Shown: piece by piece, positions 22,638 through 29,631 of the stretch | Layout: each line of letters starts with the position of its first letter | How positions within the stretch are numbered: the first letter of the stretch is position 1 | NCBI GenBank assembly: GCA_031398325.1 | Contig: JANNNB010000162.1 | Coordinates: forward strand, 1-49,831 | From: Sva-07 sp031398325 | GTDB lineage: Bacteria; Actinomycetota; Acidimicrobiia; Acidimicrobiales; Ilumatobacteraceae | Length of the DNA: 49,831 nucleotides | Reading direction: 5' to 3' | The notes under the pieces: model-generated | What the model was told of the DNA's origin: nothing | Databases searched by the model: none | The model's input: the letters and a program-made list of their open reading frames with translations, nothing else | Program-made: the position numbers and the translations under genes

Positions 22638-23627
22638 ATGGAAAAGGTCACGACCAAGCGGCTCGCCCTCTATTCGGGACGGACGCACCGTGAACTCGCC
22701 CTGGAGGTGGCCGGCCACCTCGGCATCGAGCTCGGACACGACAACCTCGTCGAGTTCTCCAACGGCGAGGTGCGGTGCCGGTTCGGCGAGTCGATCCGTG
22801 GTTCCGACGTGTTCATCATCCAGAGCCACTACGGCGTCGATGAGCGCTCGATCAACGACTCGTTGATGGAACACCTCATCATGATCGACGCCGCGTATCG
22901 CGCGTCGGCCAAGCGCATCACCGCCGTCTGCCCGTTCTACGGGTACGCCCGCCAGGACCGCAAGGCCGAGGGTCGCGAGCCGATCACGGCTCGCCTCGTG
23001 GCCGACATGTTCAAGGTCGCCGGCGCCAAGCGGATGATCTCGATCGACCTGCACTCCGGTCAGATCCAGGGATTCTTCGAGGGCCCGGTCGACCATCTCA
23101 CGGCGATGCCGGTGCTCGAGGCGTACCTGCGTGAGCACGCGACCGCGCCAGTGATCGTCTCGCCCGACGCCGGGCGCATCAAGGTCGCCGAACGGATGGC
23201 CCAGCACCTCGGTGACTGCGGCGCCGACCTGGCGTTCGTCTACAAGCGCCGCCCGAAGGGCACCGCCAACGTCGCCGAGGCGACCGAGGTCATGGGTGAC
23301 GTCGCCGGCCGCCTCTGCGTGATCACCGACGACATGATCGACACGGCCGGCACGATCTGCGCCGCCGCCGAGCTGCTGGTGGAGCGCGGTGCACGCGAGG
23401 TCTGGGCGATGGCCACCCACGGTGTGCTGTCGGGCCCGGCTATCGACCGACTCAAGAACAGCCCCCTCGAGCGGATCATCCTCACCAACACGCTTCCGCT
23501 GCCGAGCGAGAAGCAGCTCGACAAGATCGAGGTGCTGTCGGTGGCACCGCTGATCGCCGAGGCCCTCGGCGCCGTGTTCGACGACACGAGCGTCAGCGAC
23601 ATCTTCCACGGCGAGAACCTCGCCTGA
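22638..23627 (+). CDS. prs: ribose-phosphate pyrophosphokinase
   Basis: A 329-residue class I PRPP synthetase making 5-phosphoribosyl diphosphate from ribose 5-phosphate and ATP for nucleotide, His and Trp synthesis. Signatures are Phe-Ser-Asn-Gly-Glu-Val (about residue 40), Pro-Phe-Tyr-Gly-Tyr-Ala-Arg-Gln-Asp-Arg-Lys (about 97), Ile-Asp-Leu-His-Ser (about 135) and the PRPP loop Val-Ile-Thr-Asp-Asp-Met-Ile-Asp-Thr-Ala-Gly-Thr (about 230). It follows glmU by 31 nt with GGGAGAG upstream of the ATG. glmU-prs is a conserved pair because both feed cell-wall and nucleotide-sugar synthesis. Confidence 0.96.
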   Translation: MEKVTTKRLALYSGRTHRELALEVAGHLGIELGHDNLVEFSNGEVRCRFGESIRGSDVFIIQSHYGVDERSINDSLMEHLIMIDAAYRASAKRITAVCPFYGYARQDRKAEGREPITARLVADMFKVAGAKRMISIDLHSGQIQGFFEGPVDHLTAMPVLEAYLREHATAPVIVSPDAGRIKVAERMAQHLGDCGADLAFVYKRRPKGTANVAEATEVMGDVAGRLCVITDDMIDTAGTICAAAELLVERGAREVWAMATHGVLSGPAIDRLKNSPLERIILTNTLPLPSEKQLDKIEVLSVAPLIAEALGAVFDDTSVSDIFHGENLA

Positions 23628-23662
23628 GTTGGTGCGCGGTGCCTGACCCCGCGCACCAACTC
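23626..23662. repeat. dispersed palindrome family B, copy 2, spanning two convergent stops
   Basis: Perfect 14-bp arms GAGTTGGTGCGCGG (23626-23639) and its complement (23649-23662). The left arm begins inside the prs TGA, and the right arm covers the stop of the convergent alpha-galactosidase gene. It may serve as a bidirectional terminator. Same core as copy 1 at 16399. Confidence 0.8.
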
Positions 23663-25787
23663 ACACTGCGTCGAGGGTGAAGAGGACGGCCGACTCGGGG
23701 TGCAGGATCGGGGGTTGGATGCCGTGGACGGCGAGCTGGCGTCCCGACAACACGAGACCCCCATCGGTGAGCCAGGCCGGTTGCTCCACGGCCATGCCCC
23801 ACCGCTCGCCGGGGAGCGGCAGGTGGGCGACCGCGTACCGACGGTCCGGGTCGAGTCCTGGCAGGCGGAGCGGCGGCGGGGTGAGGCTGCCTGCGGTCGC
23901 CATCTGGACGAACGAGACCAGCGCCCGCGACCGGTCCGGTGCGTAGACGCCGTGCGCGAGGTGGGCGTCCGAGCCGGTGTCGAACCGCACGACGTCGCCG
24001 CAGTGCAGCAGCGTGCGGTGCGCCTTGTGCAGCTCGATGATCGCTCGCAGCTCGTCCTGGAGACGTTCGTCGAGGGACGCGATGTTCCACTCGACACCCA
24101 GGTGGCCGAACAGGGCCGTGACGCCGCGGAACGCCAACGAGTGGATCCGTCCCGTCGTGTGCGAACGGGATGGGCCGATGTGCGCGCCCATCAGCTCCGG
24201 CGGGATCAGCATCGACGCACCGCGTTGGATCTGTTGGCGCTCGAGTGCGTCGTTGCAGTCACTCGTCCAGACCCGCTCGGTCCGTCGCAGGATCTCGTGG
24301 TCGACCCGGCCGCCGCCGCTGGCACACGACTCGAACTCGACCGCTGGATGTCGTGATCGCAGCTCGTCGAGGAGCCGGTACAGCGCTCGCGTCTGGCGAT
24401 GCGTCCCCGCCGCACCGTCGGCACCGGCACCCTGGGCGTGCGCACGGTTCATGTCCCACTTCACGAAGGCGATGTCGTGATCACGCAGCAGCGCGTCGAG
24501 TTGACGCAACACATGGTCGAACGCCTCGGGTCGTCCCAGATCGAGCACGAGTTGCTGGCGCCCGACGATCGGCTCGTACCCGTCGTCTGCGAGCGTCCAG
24601 TCGGGATGCGCCCGCGCAAGATCGCTGTCGGCGTTGACCATCTCCGGCTCGACCCAGATACCGAACTCCATCCCGAGCCCGGTCACGTGCTCGATCAGTG
24701 GCGCCAGACCCTCGGGGTACACCTCGGGCGACACGGTCCAGTCACCGAGCCCGCTCGTGTCGTCGCGCCGCGATCCGAACCATCCGTCGTCGAGGACGTA
24801 CCGCTCCATGCCGACCGAAGCTGCGGCGTCCGCGAGCGCGACCAGCCGGTCGTGGTCGTGGTCGAAGTACACCGCCTCCCACGTACTGAGCGTCACCGGA
24901 CGAGGGCGCACCGGGTGCGTCGAGCGCGCCCGAAGTGAGCGGTGGAAGCCCCAGGTCGCAGGTGTCAGCCCCTCGCCGGAGTAGACGGCGACCACCTCCG
25001 GCGTCGTGTACGTCTCGCCGGCTTCGAGAACGACCTCGCCGGGATGCAGCAGCTCACCAACCTGGATGTACCGCCGACCGTCGTCGAGGCACTCGGCGAG
25101 CATCGTGTGGTTGCCGCTCCACGCGAGGTGGACACCCCAGACGTCGCCGTGCCACTCGCCGAACCCGGTCTCGCCGGCGAACAACAGCGGGAGGTGTTCG
25201 TGCGACGTGCGTCCACGACGGTTCTCCGCGATCACCGCTCCGGCTCGCCACGCCACACGCTCCGCCTGGAACTCCCGCGCCCATCGCCCGTCGAACCGCT
25301 GGAGTTCGCACGCTTGCGCCGGCATCGGCAACGTCACCGTGAGACCGTCGAGCGAATATCGGCGAGCAGCGGTGTTGGTCAGCGCAACCCTGACGCGCAA
25401 CGCCTCGTCGAGCTCGATCGTGGTCTCGAGCCGGAGGCCGGCAACGGTGTCCTCGGCGACGGTGACGATCGATCGATCGGTCACCGACGCCTCCCCCGCT
25501 GTGGTGAATCGAGGCGACCACGCCCGGCCGCCGCCGCGCCGTCCCAGCAGGCCAGGCCGCCCGGGGAACCCTGAACCGTGCTCCGGCACGATCGAGACCG
25601 GTGCGATCACGTCGAGTGTTCCGTTCGCACGCGGCCGATCGAGCGCCCGACGAGTGGCCGACAGGTCGACGCCCTCACCGAGCGGCGCGCCCCAGTGGAC
25701 GACCGTCGGCACGCCGGTGGTGACGTCCACGACGACGTCGGTCCGGTGAGCGGCATCGAGGTTCGAGAGAGAAATGAGATCGTGCAT
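23661..25787 (-). CDS. GH36 alpha-galactosidase
   Basis: A 708-residue cytoplasmic glycoside hydrolase. N-terminal beta-sandwich (about 1-300), then a TIM barrel with Trp-Glu-Ala-Val-Tyr-Phe-Asp, the box Asp-Asp-Gly-Trp-Phe-Gly, and Glu-Phe-Gly-Ile-Trp-Val-Glu-Pro-Glu-Met. The nucleophile box Phe-Val-Lys-Trp-Asp-Met-Asn-Arg is near residue 444, with the acid/base Asp in Trp-Thr-Ser-Asp-Cys-Asn-Asp near 508, both family-typical. It should remove terminal alpha-galactose from oligosaccharides. No signal peptide is seen. It is divergent from a sugar-type ABC ATPase with only 25 bp between the two start codons, so both may be expressed together for oligosaccharide use. Confidence 0.93.
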   Translation of the reverse strand: MHDLISLSNLDAAHRTDVVVDVTTGVPTVVHWGAPLGEGVDLSATRRALDRPRANGTLDVIAPVSIVPEHGSGFPGRPGLLGRRGGGRAWSPRFTTAGEASVTDRSIVTVAEDTVAGLRLETTIELDEALRVRVALTNTAARRYSLDGLTVTLPMPAQACELQRFDGRWAREFQAERVAWRAGAVIAENRRGRTSHEHLPLLFAGETGFGEWHGDVWGVHLAWSGNHTMLAECLDDGRRYIQVGELLHPGEVVLEAGETYTTPEVVAVYSGEGLTPATWGFHRSLRARSTHPVRPRPVTLSTWEAVYFDHDHDRLVALADAAASVGMERYVLDDGWFGSRRDDTSGLGDWTVSPEVYPEGLAPLIEHVTGLGMEFGIWVEPEMVNADSDLARAHPDWTLADDGYEPIVGRQQLVLDLGRPEAFDHVLRQLDALLRDHDIAFVKWDMNRAHAQGAGADGAAGTHRQTRALYRLLDELRSRHPAVEFESCASGGGRVDHEILRRTERVWTSDCNDALERQQIQRGASMLIPPELMGAHIGPSRSHTTGRIHSLAFRGVTALFGHLGVEWNIASLDERLQDELRAIIELHKAHRTLLHCGDVVRFDTGSDAHLAHGVYAPDRSRALVSFVQMATAGSLTPPPLRLPGLDPDRRYAVAHLPLPGERWGMAVEQPAWLTDGGLVLSGRQLAVHGIQPPILHPESAVLFTLDAV

Positions 25788-25812
25788 CCGCCACCGACAG
25801 TACGGTGGCGAC

Positions 25813-26886
25813 GTGGCAGAAGTCAGCTTCCGAGGAGCGACGCGTATCTATCCGGGTCAGAAGACCCCTGCCGTCGACGGGCTCGACCTCGAGATCGCCG
25901 ACGGTGAGTTCCTCGTGCTGGTCGGACCGTCCGGCTGCGGGAAGTCGACGACGCTGCGGATGCTGGCTGGGCTCGAACCCACCGATGGTGGCAGCATCTT
26001 CATCGGCGACGAGGACGTCACCTCCGTGCAGCCGAAGGACCGCGACATCGCCATGGTGTTCCAGTCGTACGCGCTCTATCCGCACATGACCGTCGCGGAG
26101 AACATCGGCTTCCACCTGAAGGTGAAGAAGATCGGGAAGAAGGAACGAGCGGCGCGCGTTCGTGACGCCGCCCGGATCCTCGACCTCGAGGACTACCTCG
26201 ACCGCAAACCGGCCAAGCTGTCGGGCGGCCAGCGCCAACGCGTCGCAATGGGCCGGGCCATCGTGCGTGAGCCCAAGGTCTTCCTGATGGACGAGCCGCT
26301 GTCGAACCTCGACGCCAAGCTCCGCGTGCAGACCCGAACCCAGATCGCAGCGCTGCAGCGACGACTCGGCGTGACGACGGTGTACGTCACCCATGACCAG
26401 ATCGAAGCGATGACGATGGGCGACCGCGTGGCGGTGATGAACAACGGCGTCCTGCAACAGTGCGCCTCACCTCGCGAGCTCTACACCAATCCGGTCAACG
26501 TGTTCGTCGCCGGGTTCATCGGGTCGCCGGCGATGAACATCGTCACCGGCACCGTCGACGACCACGGTGCGAACTACGGCACCTTGACGATTCCGCTGAC
26601 GTCGGCGCAACGTGACGCGTTGTCGGGCTCGAGCGTCACCATCGGTATCCGACCGAACGACGTGGGGGTCGCCGTGACGGGCGGGCTCGACGCCACCGTC
26701 GACGTCGTCGAGGAACTCGGTTCCGAGGCGTACCTCTACTGCACGGTCAAGGGCTCCGACGCGCACGTCGTCGCCCGGGTCGACGGCCTCAGCGGCGCCA
26801 CCATCGGCGACCTCGTGAGCCTCACTCCGACGCCGGGGACTCCGCATCTGTTCGATCCGGTGTCGGGTCTTCGTCTGCCTGACTGA
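25813..26886 (+). CDS. sugar ABC transporter ATP-binding subunit, UgpC/MsmK type
   Basis: A 357-residue ATPase. Walker A Gly-Pro-Ser-Gly-Cys-Gly-Lys-Ser-Thr (about residue 40), Q-loop Val-Phe-Gln-Ser-Tyr-Ala, signature Leu-Ser-Gly-Gly-Gln-Arg-Gln (about 136), Walker B Phe-Leu-Met-Asp-Glu-Pro (about 158) and His-switch Thr-His-Asp-Gln. A C-terminal regulatory/TOBE region (about 235-357) contains Gly-Ile-Arg-Pro-Asn-Asp. This class energises several carbohydrate importers in trans; no permease or binding protein is encoded nearby. GTG 25813 is the likely start, as the frame upstream runs into the divergent galactosidase gene. Its 3' end overlaps lgt by 65 bp on the other strand. Confidence 0.9.
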   Translation: MAEVSFRGATRIYPGQKTPAVDGLDLEIADGEFLVLVGPSGCGKSTTLRMLAGLEPTDGGSIFIGDEDVTSVQPKDRDIAMVFQSYALYPHMTVAENIGFHLKVKKIGKKERAARVRDAARILDLEDYLDRKPAKLSGGQRQRVAMGRAIVREPKVFLMDEPLSNLDAKLRVQTRTQIAALQRRLGVTTVYVTHDQIEAMTMGDRVAVMNNGVLQQCASPRELYTNPVNVFVAGFIGSPAMNIVTGTVDDHGANYGTLTIPLTSAQRDALSGSSVTIGIRPNDVGVAVTGGLDATVDVVEELGSEAYLYCTVKGSDAHVVARVDGLSGATIGDLVSLTPTPGTPHLFDPVSGLRLPD

Positions 26887-27700
26887 ACGCGGCGACCCGC
26901 GGCTCCGGCTCGGCCACCGGATATCTGCGCATCACAACCAGGGCGATGGCGCCGGCGACGACCATCGCAACCGCCACCCACTGGTTGAAGCGGAGCCCGG
27001 CGACCTGATCGGCCTCGTCGATGCGCATGCCCTCGATCCAGAACCGGCCGATGCCGTAGCCCATGAAGTACATCGCCATCAGCTGACCAGGGGCGGGCCG
27101 GAATCGGCGATCGATCCACAGCAGCAGGAAGCACAGGCCGAGGCACCACAGCGATTCGTAGAGGAACGTCGGGTGGAACGTCGTGCCCACCGCGTAGCCG
27201 GCCTCGAGATGTTCGGCGTCGATCTCGAGCCCCCACGGCAACGACGTGGGTCGTCCGTAGAGCTCCTGGTTGAAGTAGTTGCCCCACCGGCCGATCGCCT
27301 GCGCGAGCGGGATCGCCGGGGCGGCGCAGGTGGCGGCGACCGCCATGTCGATGCCACGGCGGTGGGTGACGTACAGCCCGACGGCCGTGCCGAGCAGCAG
27401 ACCACCCGGGATCCCGAGCCCGCCTTCCCAGATCGCGGGGACCTTGCCCCAGTCGCCGCGGAACTTCTCGATGTCGGTGGCCACGTGGTAAAGCCGGGCT
27501 CCGACCACGCCGGCGAGCACCGTCCAGATGGCGATCCCGCTGGCGTCGTCCTTGGTGCCTGCGCCGCGCTCTTCCAGCCGTCGGCCGAACAGCCAGACCG
27601 CTGCGATCACGCCGAGGGCGATCGCCAACCCGTAGAGGTTGAGGCTGAGCGGCCCGATGTCGATCGAGTTGAACGACGGGCTGGGGATGCTCGCGATCAG
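26822..27700 (-). CDS. lgt: prolipoprotein diacylglyceryl transferase, apparent CTG start
   Basis: A 292-residue polytopic membrane enzyme that adds diacylglycerol to the lipobox Cys of prolipoproteins. The family box Gly-Arg-Trp-Gly-Asn-Tyr-Phe-Asn-Gln-Glu-Leu-Tyr-Gly (about residue 140) is intact. Gly-Ala-Arg-Leu-Tyr-His and Gly-Gly-Leu-Gly-Ile-Pro-Gly-Gly (about 85-100) also match. The normal N-terminus (Ile-Pro-Ser-Pro-Ser-Phe-Asn-Ser) is not preceded by ATG, GTG or TTG until GTG 27793, deep inside the upstream gene. A CTG at 27700 overlaps the stop of the hydrolase gene as CTGA, with AGGTGG about 5 nt upstream, so a CTG start with translational coupling is the best model. The hydrophilic C-terminal tail overlaps the ATPase gene antisense. 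Confidence 0.9.
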   Translation of the reverse strand: MIASIPSPSFNSIDIGPLSLNLYGLAIALGVIAAVWLFGRRLEERGAGTKDDASGIAIWTVLAGVVGARLYHVATDIEKFRGDWGKVPAIWEGGLGIPGGLLLGTAVGLYVTHRRGIDMAVAATCAAPAIPLAQAIGRWGNYFNQELYGRPTSLPWGLEIDAEHLEAGYAVGTTFHPTFLYESLWCLGLCFLLLWIDRRFRPAPGQLMAMYFMGYGIGRFWIEGMRIDEADQVAGLRFNQWVAVAMVVAGAIALVVMRRYPVAEPEPRVAAFSQADEDPTPDRTDAESPASE

Positions 27701-28455
27701 GACGCCACCTGCTTCACGAACGTGGTCACCATGTCGACGATCGCGTCCCGGTCGTAGTCCTGCGTCGCCACGTGGTAGCTCCGCTCGAGCCACACGTGCT
27801 CGACCTCACCGCCCAAGGTCGACGCCAGGTGGTCGCTGTCGGACGGATCGACGACGTGATCCTGCTTCGAGGTGATGATGAGCGCCGGCATCGTCAGCTC
27901 GTCGTATCGCTCGGCCATCGGAGCGAGCCCGTCGGTCTGGAACGAGAACAGGGGTCGCAGCGGTGTCCCCGGATAGGCCGACTCGACGACGTCGGGGTCA
28001 GCGATGTCGCCACCGATCCCGGGCATCACCTCGTTGCCCTCGTCGATCAGCTCCTGCACCATTTCGAGCACGTCGGCCGCCTGAGGCCGTGTCGCCGGGT
28101 TGACGCACACGATGCCGGCCACCTCGGGATGTCGCAGTGCCGTCCACAACGTGAGTGAGCCGCCCATGCTCAGCCCGGTGACGACGACCCGCTCGGTGCG
28201 ATCCGAGAGCCGCTGGTACGCCGCTTCGACCGCCGCGCTCCAGTCGGGCCAGCCGGTGTCGAGCATCTCCTCGACCGCCGTGCCGTGCCCGGGCAACAGC
28301 GGCAGCTCGACGTGATGTCCCTGGTCGACCATCGCCTCGGCGATCAGCCGCATCGACGAAGGATTCCCGGTGAACCCGTGCACCGCCAAGACGCCCGTGG
28401 TCGTGGTGCCGACATGGGAGATCGGCTCCGCGCCGGGCAGGATCGATGTCGTCAT
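27697..28455 (-). CDS. alpha/beta hydrolase, carboxylesterase/monoacylglycerol lipase-like
   Basis: A 252-residue serine hydrolase. The oxyanion region Val-His-Gly-Phe-Thr-Gly-Asn-Pro is near residue 28. The nucleophile elbow Gly-Leu-Ser-Met-Gly-Gly is near 95, the acid in Ser-Lys-Gln-Asp-His near 200, and the catalytic His in Arg-Ser-Tyr-His-Val near 230. The pattern is that of the Est30-type carboxylesterases/lipases. It likely cleaves short- to medium-chain esters or monoglycerides. Its stop overlaps the CTG start of lgt, so the two are coupled. ATG 28455 or the GTG two codons earlier are possible starts. The 97-bp upstream gap holds degenerate GATGGACGGTGGA-like repeats. Confidence 0.88.
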   Translation of the reverse strand: MTTSILPGAEPISHVGTTTTGVLAVHGFTGNPSSMRLIAEAMVDQGHHVELPLLPGHGTAVEEMLDTGWPDWSAAVEAAYQRLSDRTERVVVTGLSMGGSLTLWTALRHPEVAGIVCVNPATRPQAADVLEMVQELIDEGNEVMPGIGGDIADPDVVESAYPGTPLRPLFSFQTDGLAPMAERYDELTMPALIITSKQDHVVDPSDSDHLASTLGGEVEHVWLERSYHVATQDYDRDAIVDMVTTFVKQVAS

Positions 28456-28558
28456 CTCCACGTTCTACCGTGAAATGGTGGGTGATGATGAACGGAGGAG
28501 ATGGACGGTGGAGATGAACGGGGAGATGGACCGTGCGATGGCGGGTGAGGCGGCCACG

Positions 28559-28870
28559 TCATCGGTACGGGTCGTCCGCCGACCCGGGCTGGTCCCACCA
28601 GTCGTCCGGAACCGGGGTCGCAGCCCAGTCCGGGTCGGGATAGATGCAGTCGACCGGGCACGCCGGCAGGCACTTGTCACAGCCACTGCACAGCTCGGGC
28701 ACGATGATCACGTCGGCGCCGTGATTGAAGATCGCACCGAACGTCGGCGGGCAGTGGCGCAGGCAGGCGTCGCAGTTGATGCACTCGAGCATCTCGATGC
28801 GCAGCGGCGCGTTCTGCCATTTGTCGTTGCGCGTCCTGCTGGCGATCCGCTCGTCTCGGGTCAACGCCAC
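28559..28870 (-). CDS. ferredoxin with two 4Fe-4S clusters
   Basis: A 103-residue protein with two cluster motifs: Cys-Ile-Asn-Cys-Asp-Ala-Cys-x3-Cys-Pro (about residues 30-41) and Cys-Ser-Gly-Cys-Asp-Lys-Cys-x3-Cys-Pro (about 61-72). It should be a small electron carrier. The partner is not encoded nearby. The start is GTG 28870. It is divergent from a TetR gene, and a perfect palindrome lies between them, so the TetR regulator probably controls it. Confidence 0.9.
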   Translation of the reverse strand: MALTRDERIASRTRNDKWQNAPLRIEMLECINCDACLRHCPPTFGAIFNHGADVIIVPELCSGCDKCLPACPVDCIYPDPDWAATPVPDDWWDQPGSADDPYR

Positions 28871-28902
28871 GATCGCAGTGTAGAACTTCGGCCGGCCTGG
28901 AA

Positions 28903-28920
28903 CTTGACCGGCCGGTCAAG
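28903..28920. promoter_or_regulatory. perfect 18-bp palindromic operator for TetR
   Basis: CTTGACCGGCCGGTCAAG is a perfect palindrome in the 64-bp gap between the divergent ferredoxin and TetR genes. TetR regulators usually bind such sites of 15-20 bp next to their own gene. It also contains TTGACC on both strands, a possible -35 element. Confidence 0.8.
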
Positions 28921-28934
28921 ATACGTTTGTCGAC

Positions 28935-29627
28935 ATGTCGGTCGATGCGCCCCGAGCCGCGAACGATCTCGCCGACGGCCTGACCCACGACCCGCCTGCT
29001 GACCCGACTGGCGACACGGCTGGCGACACGGCGACGGGGGCCCGCGCCCACACCCGCCACGGCGAGGAGCGCAAACAACAGCTCCTCGACGCCGCCGCTG
29101 CCCTCTTCGCGCGGCACGGATACGGCGCGACCAGGATCGCCGACATCTGTCGCGAGGCCGGCGTCGCCAAAGGCCTGTTCTACTGGTACTTCCCCACCAA
29201 GGCCGCGCTGTTCACCGAACTCGTACGCGTGATGCGGCGCCGCCTGCGCCGGTCCCAGGCCGAAGCCATGGATTCGGAGGACAACGCGTTGGACCGGATC
29301 GTGGCGGGCACCGCCGCCAGCGTGCGGTTCATGGCTGCCAACGCCGCCTACTTCGCACTGCTCGAAGTCGAGCGCACCGACCCGGAGTTCGCCGAGGTGT
29401 TCAGCGAGGGCTCCGGGGTCTACCTCGACGACGTCCGCCGTCTCGTCGTCAGCGGCCAACGCGACGGCACGATCACCGACGGCGATCCGCACCTGCTCTC
29501 CATCGGCGTACTCGGCGCCGTCTCGTCGTTCTCCAACTCCTACCGCAGCGCAACACTCGATCCCAGCGTCACGGTCGACAGCCTCGCCGAGTTCGTGGCG
29601 CAGTGGGTTCGCAACGCCCTGACGTGA
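28935..29627 (+). CDS. TetR family transcriptional regulator
   Basis: A 230-residue regulator. A Pro/Thr-rich, disordered N-terminal stretch (1-40) is followed by the HTH: Arg-Lys-Gln-Gln-Leu-Leu-Asp-Ala-Ala-Ala-Ala-Leu-Phe (about 45), Thr-Arg-Ile-Ala-Asp-Ile-Cys (about 66) and Gly-Leu-Phe-Tyr-Trp-Tyr-Phe-Pro-Thr-Lys (about 80). The C-terminal ligand-binding domain is helical and of unknown specificity. Divergent from the ferredoxin gene with the palindrome between them; likely autoregulated. Only 4 bp separate its stop from that of the convergent HD-GYP gene. Confidence 0.92.
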   Translation: MSVDAPRAANDLADGLTHDPPADPTGDTAGDTATGARAHTRHGEERKQQLLDAAAALFARHGYGATRIADICREAGVAKGLFYWYFPTKAALFTELVRVMRRRLRRSQAEAMDSEDNALDRIVAGTAASVRFMAANAAYFALLEVERTDPEFAEVFSEGSGVYLDDVRRLVVSGQRDGTITDGDPHLLSIGVLGAVSSFSNSYRSATLDPSVTVDSLAEFVAQWVRNALT

Positions 29628-29631
29628 CGCG

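Noticed and set aside
28462..28558. GATGGACGGTGGA-like repeats resembling a small repeat array
   Set aside because: Units are too degenerate and unequal in spacing for CRISPR; it is a simple low-complexity leader before the hydrolase gene.
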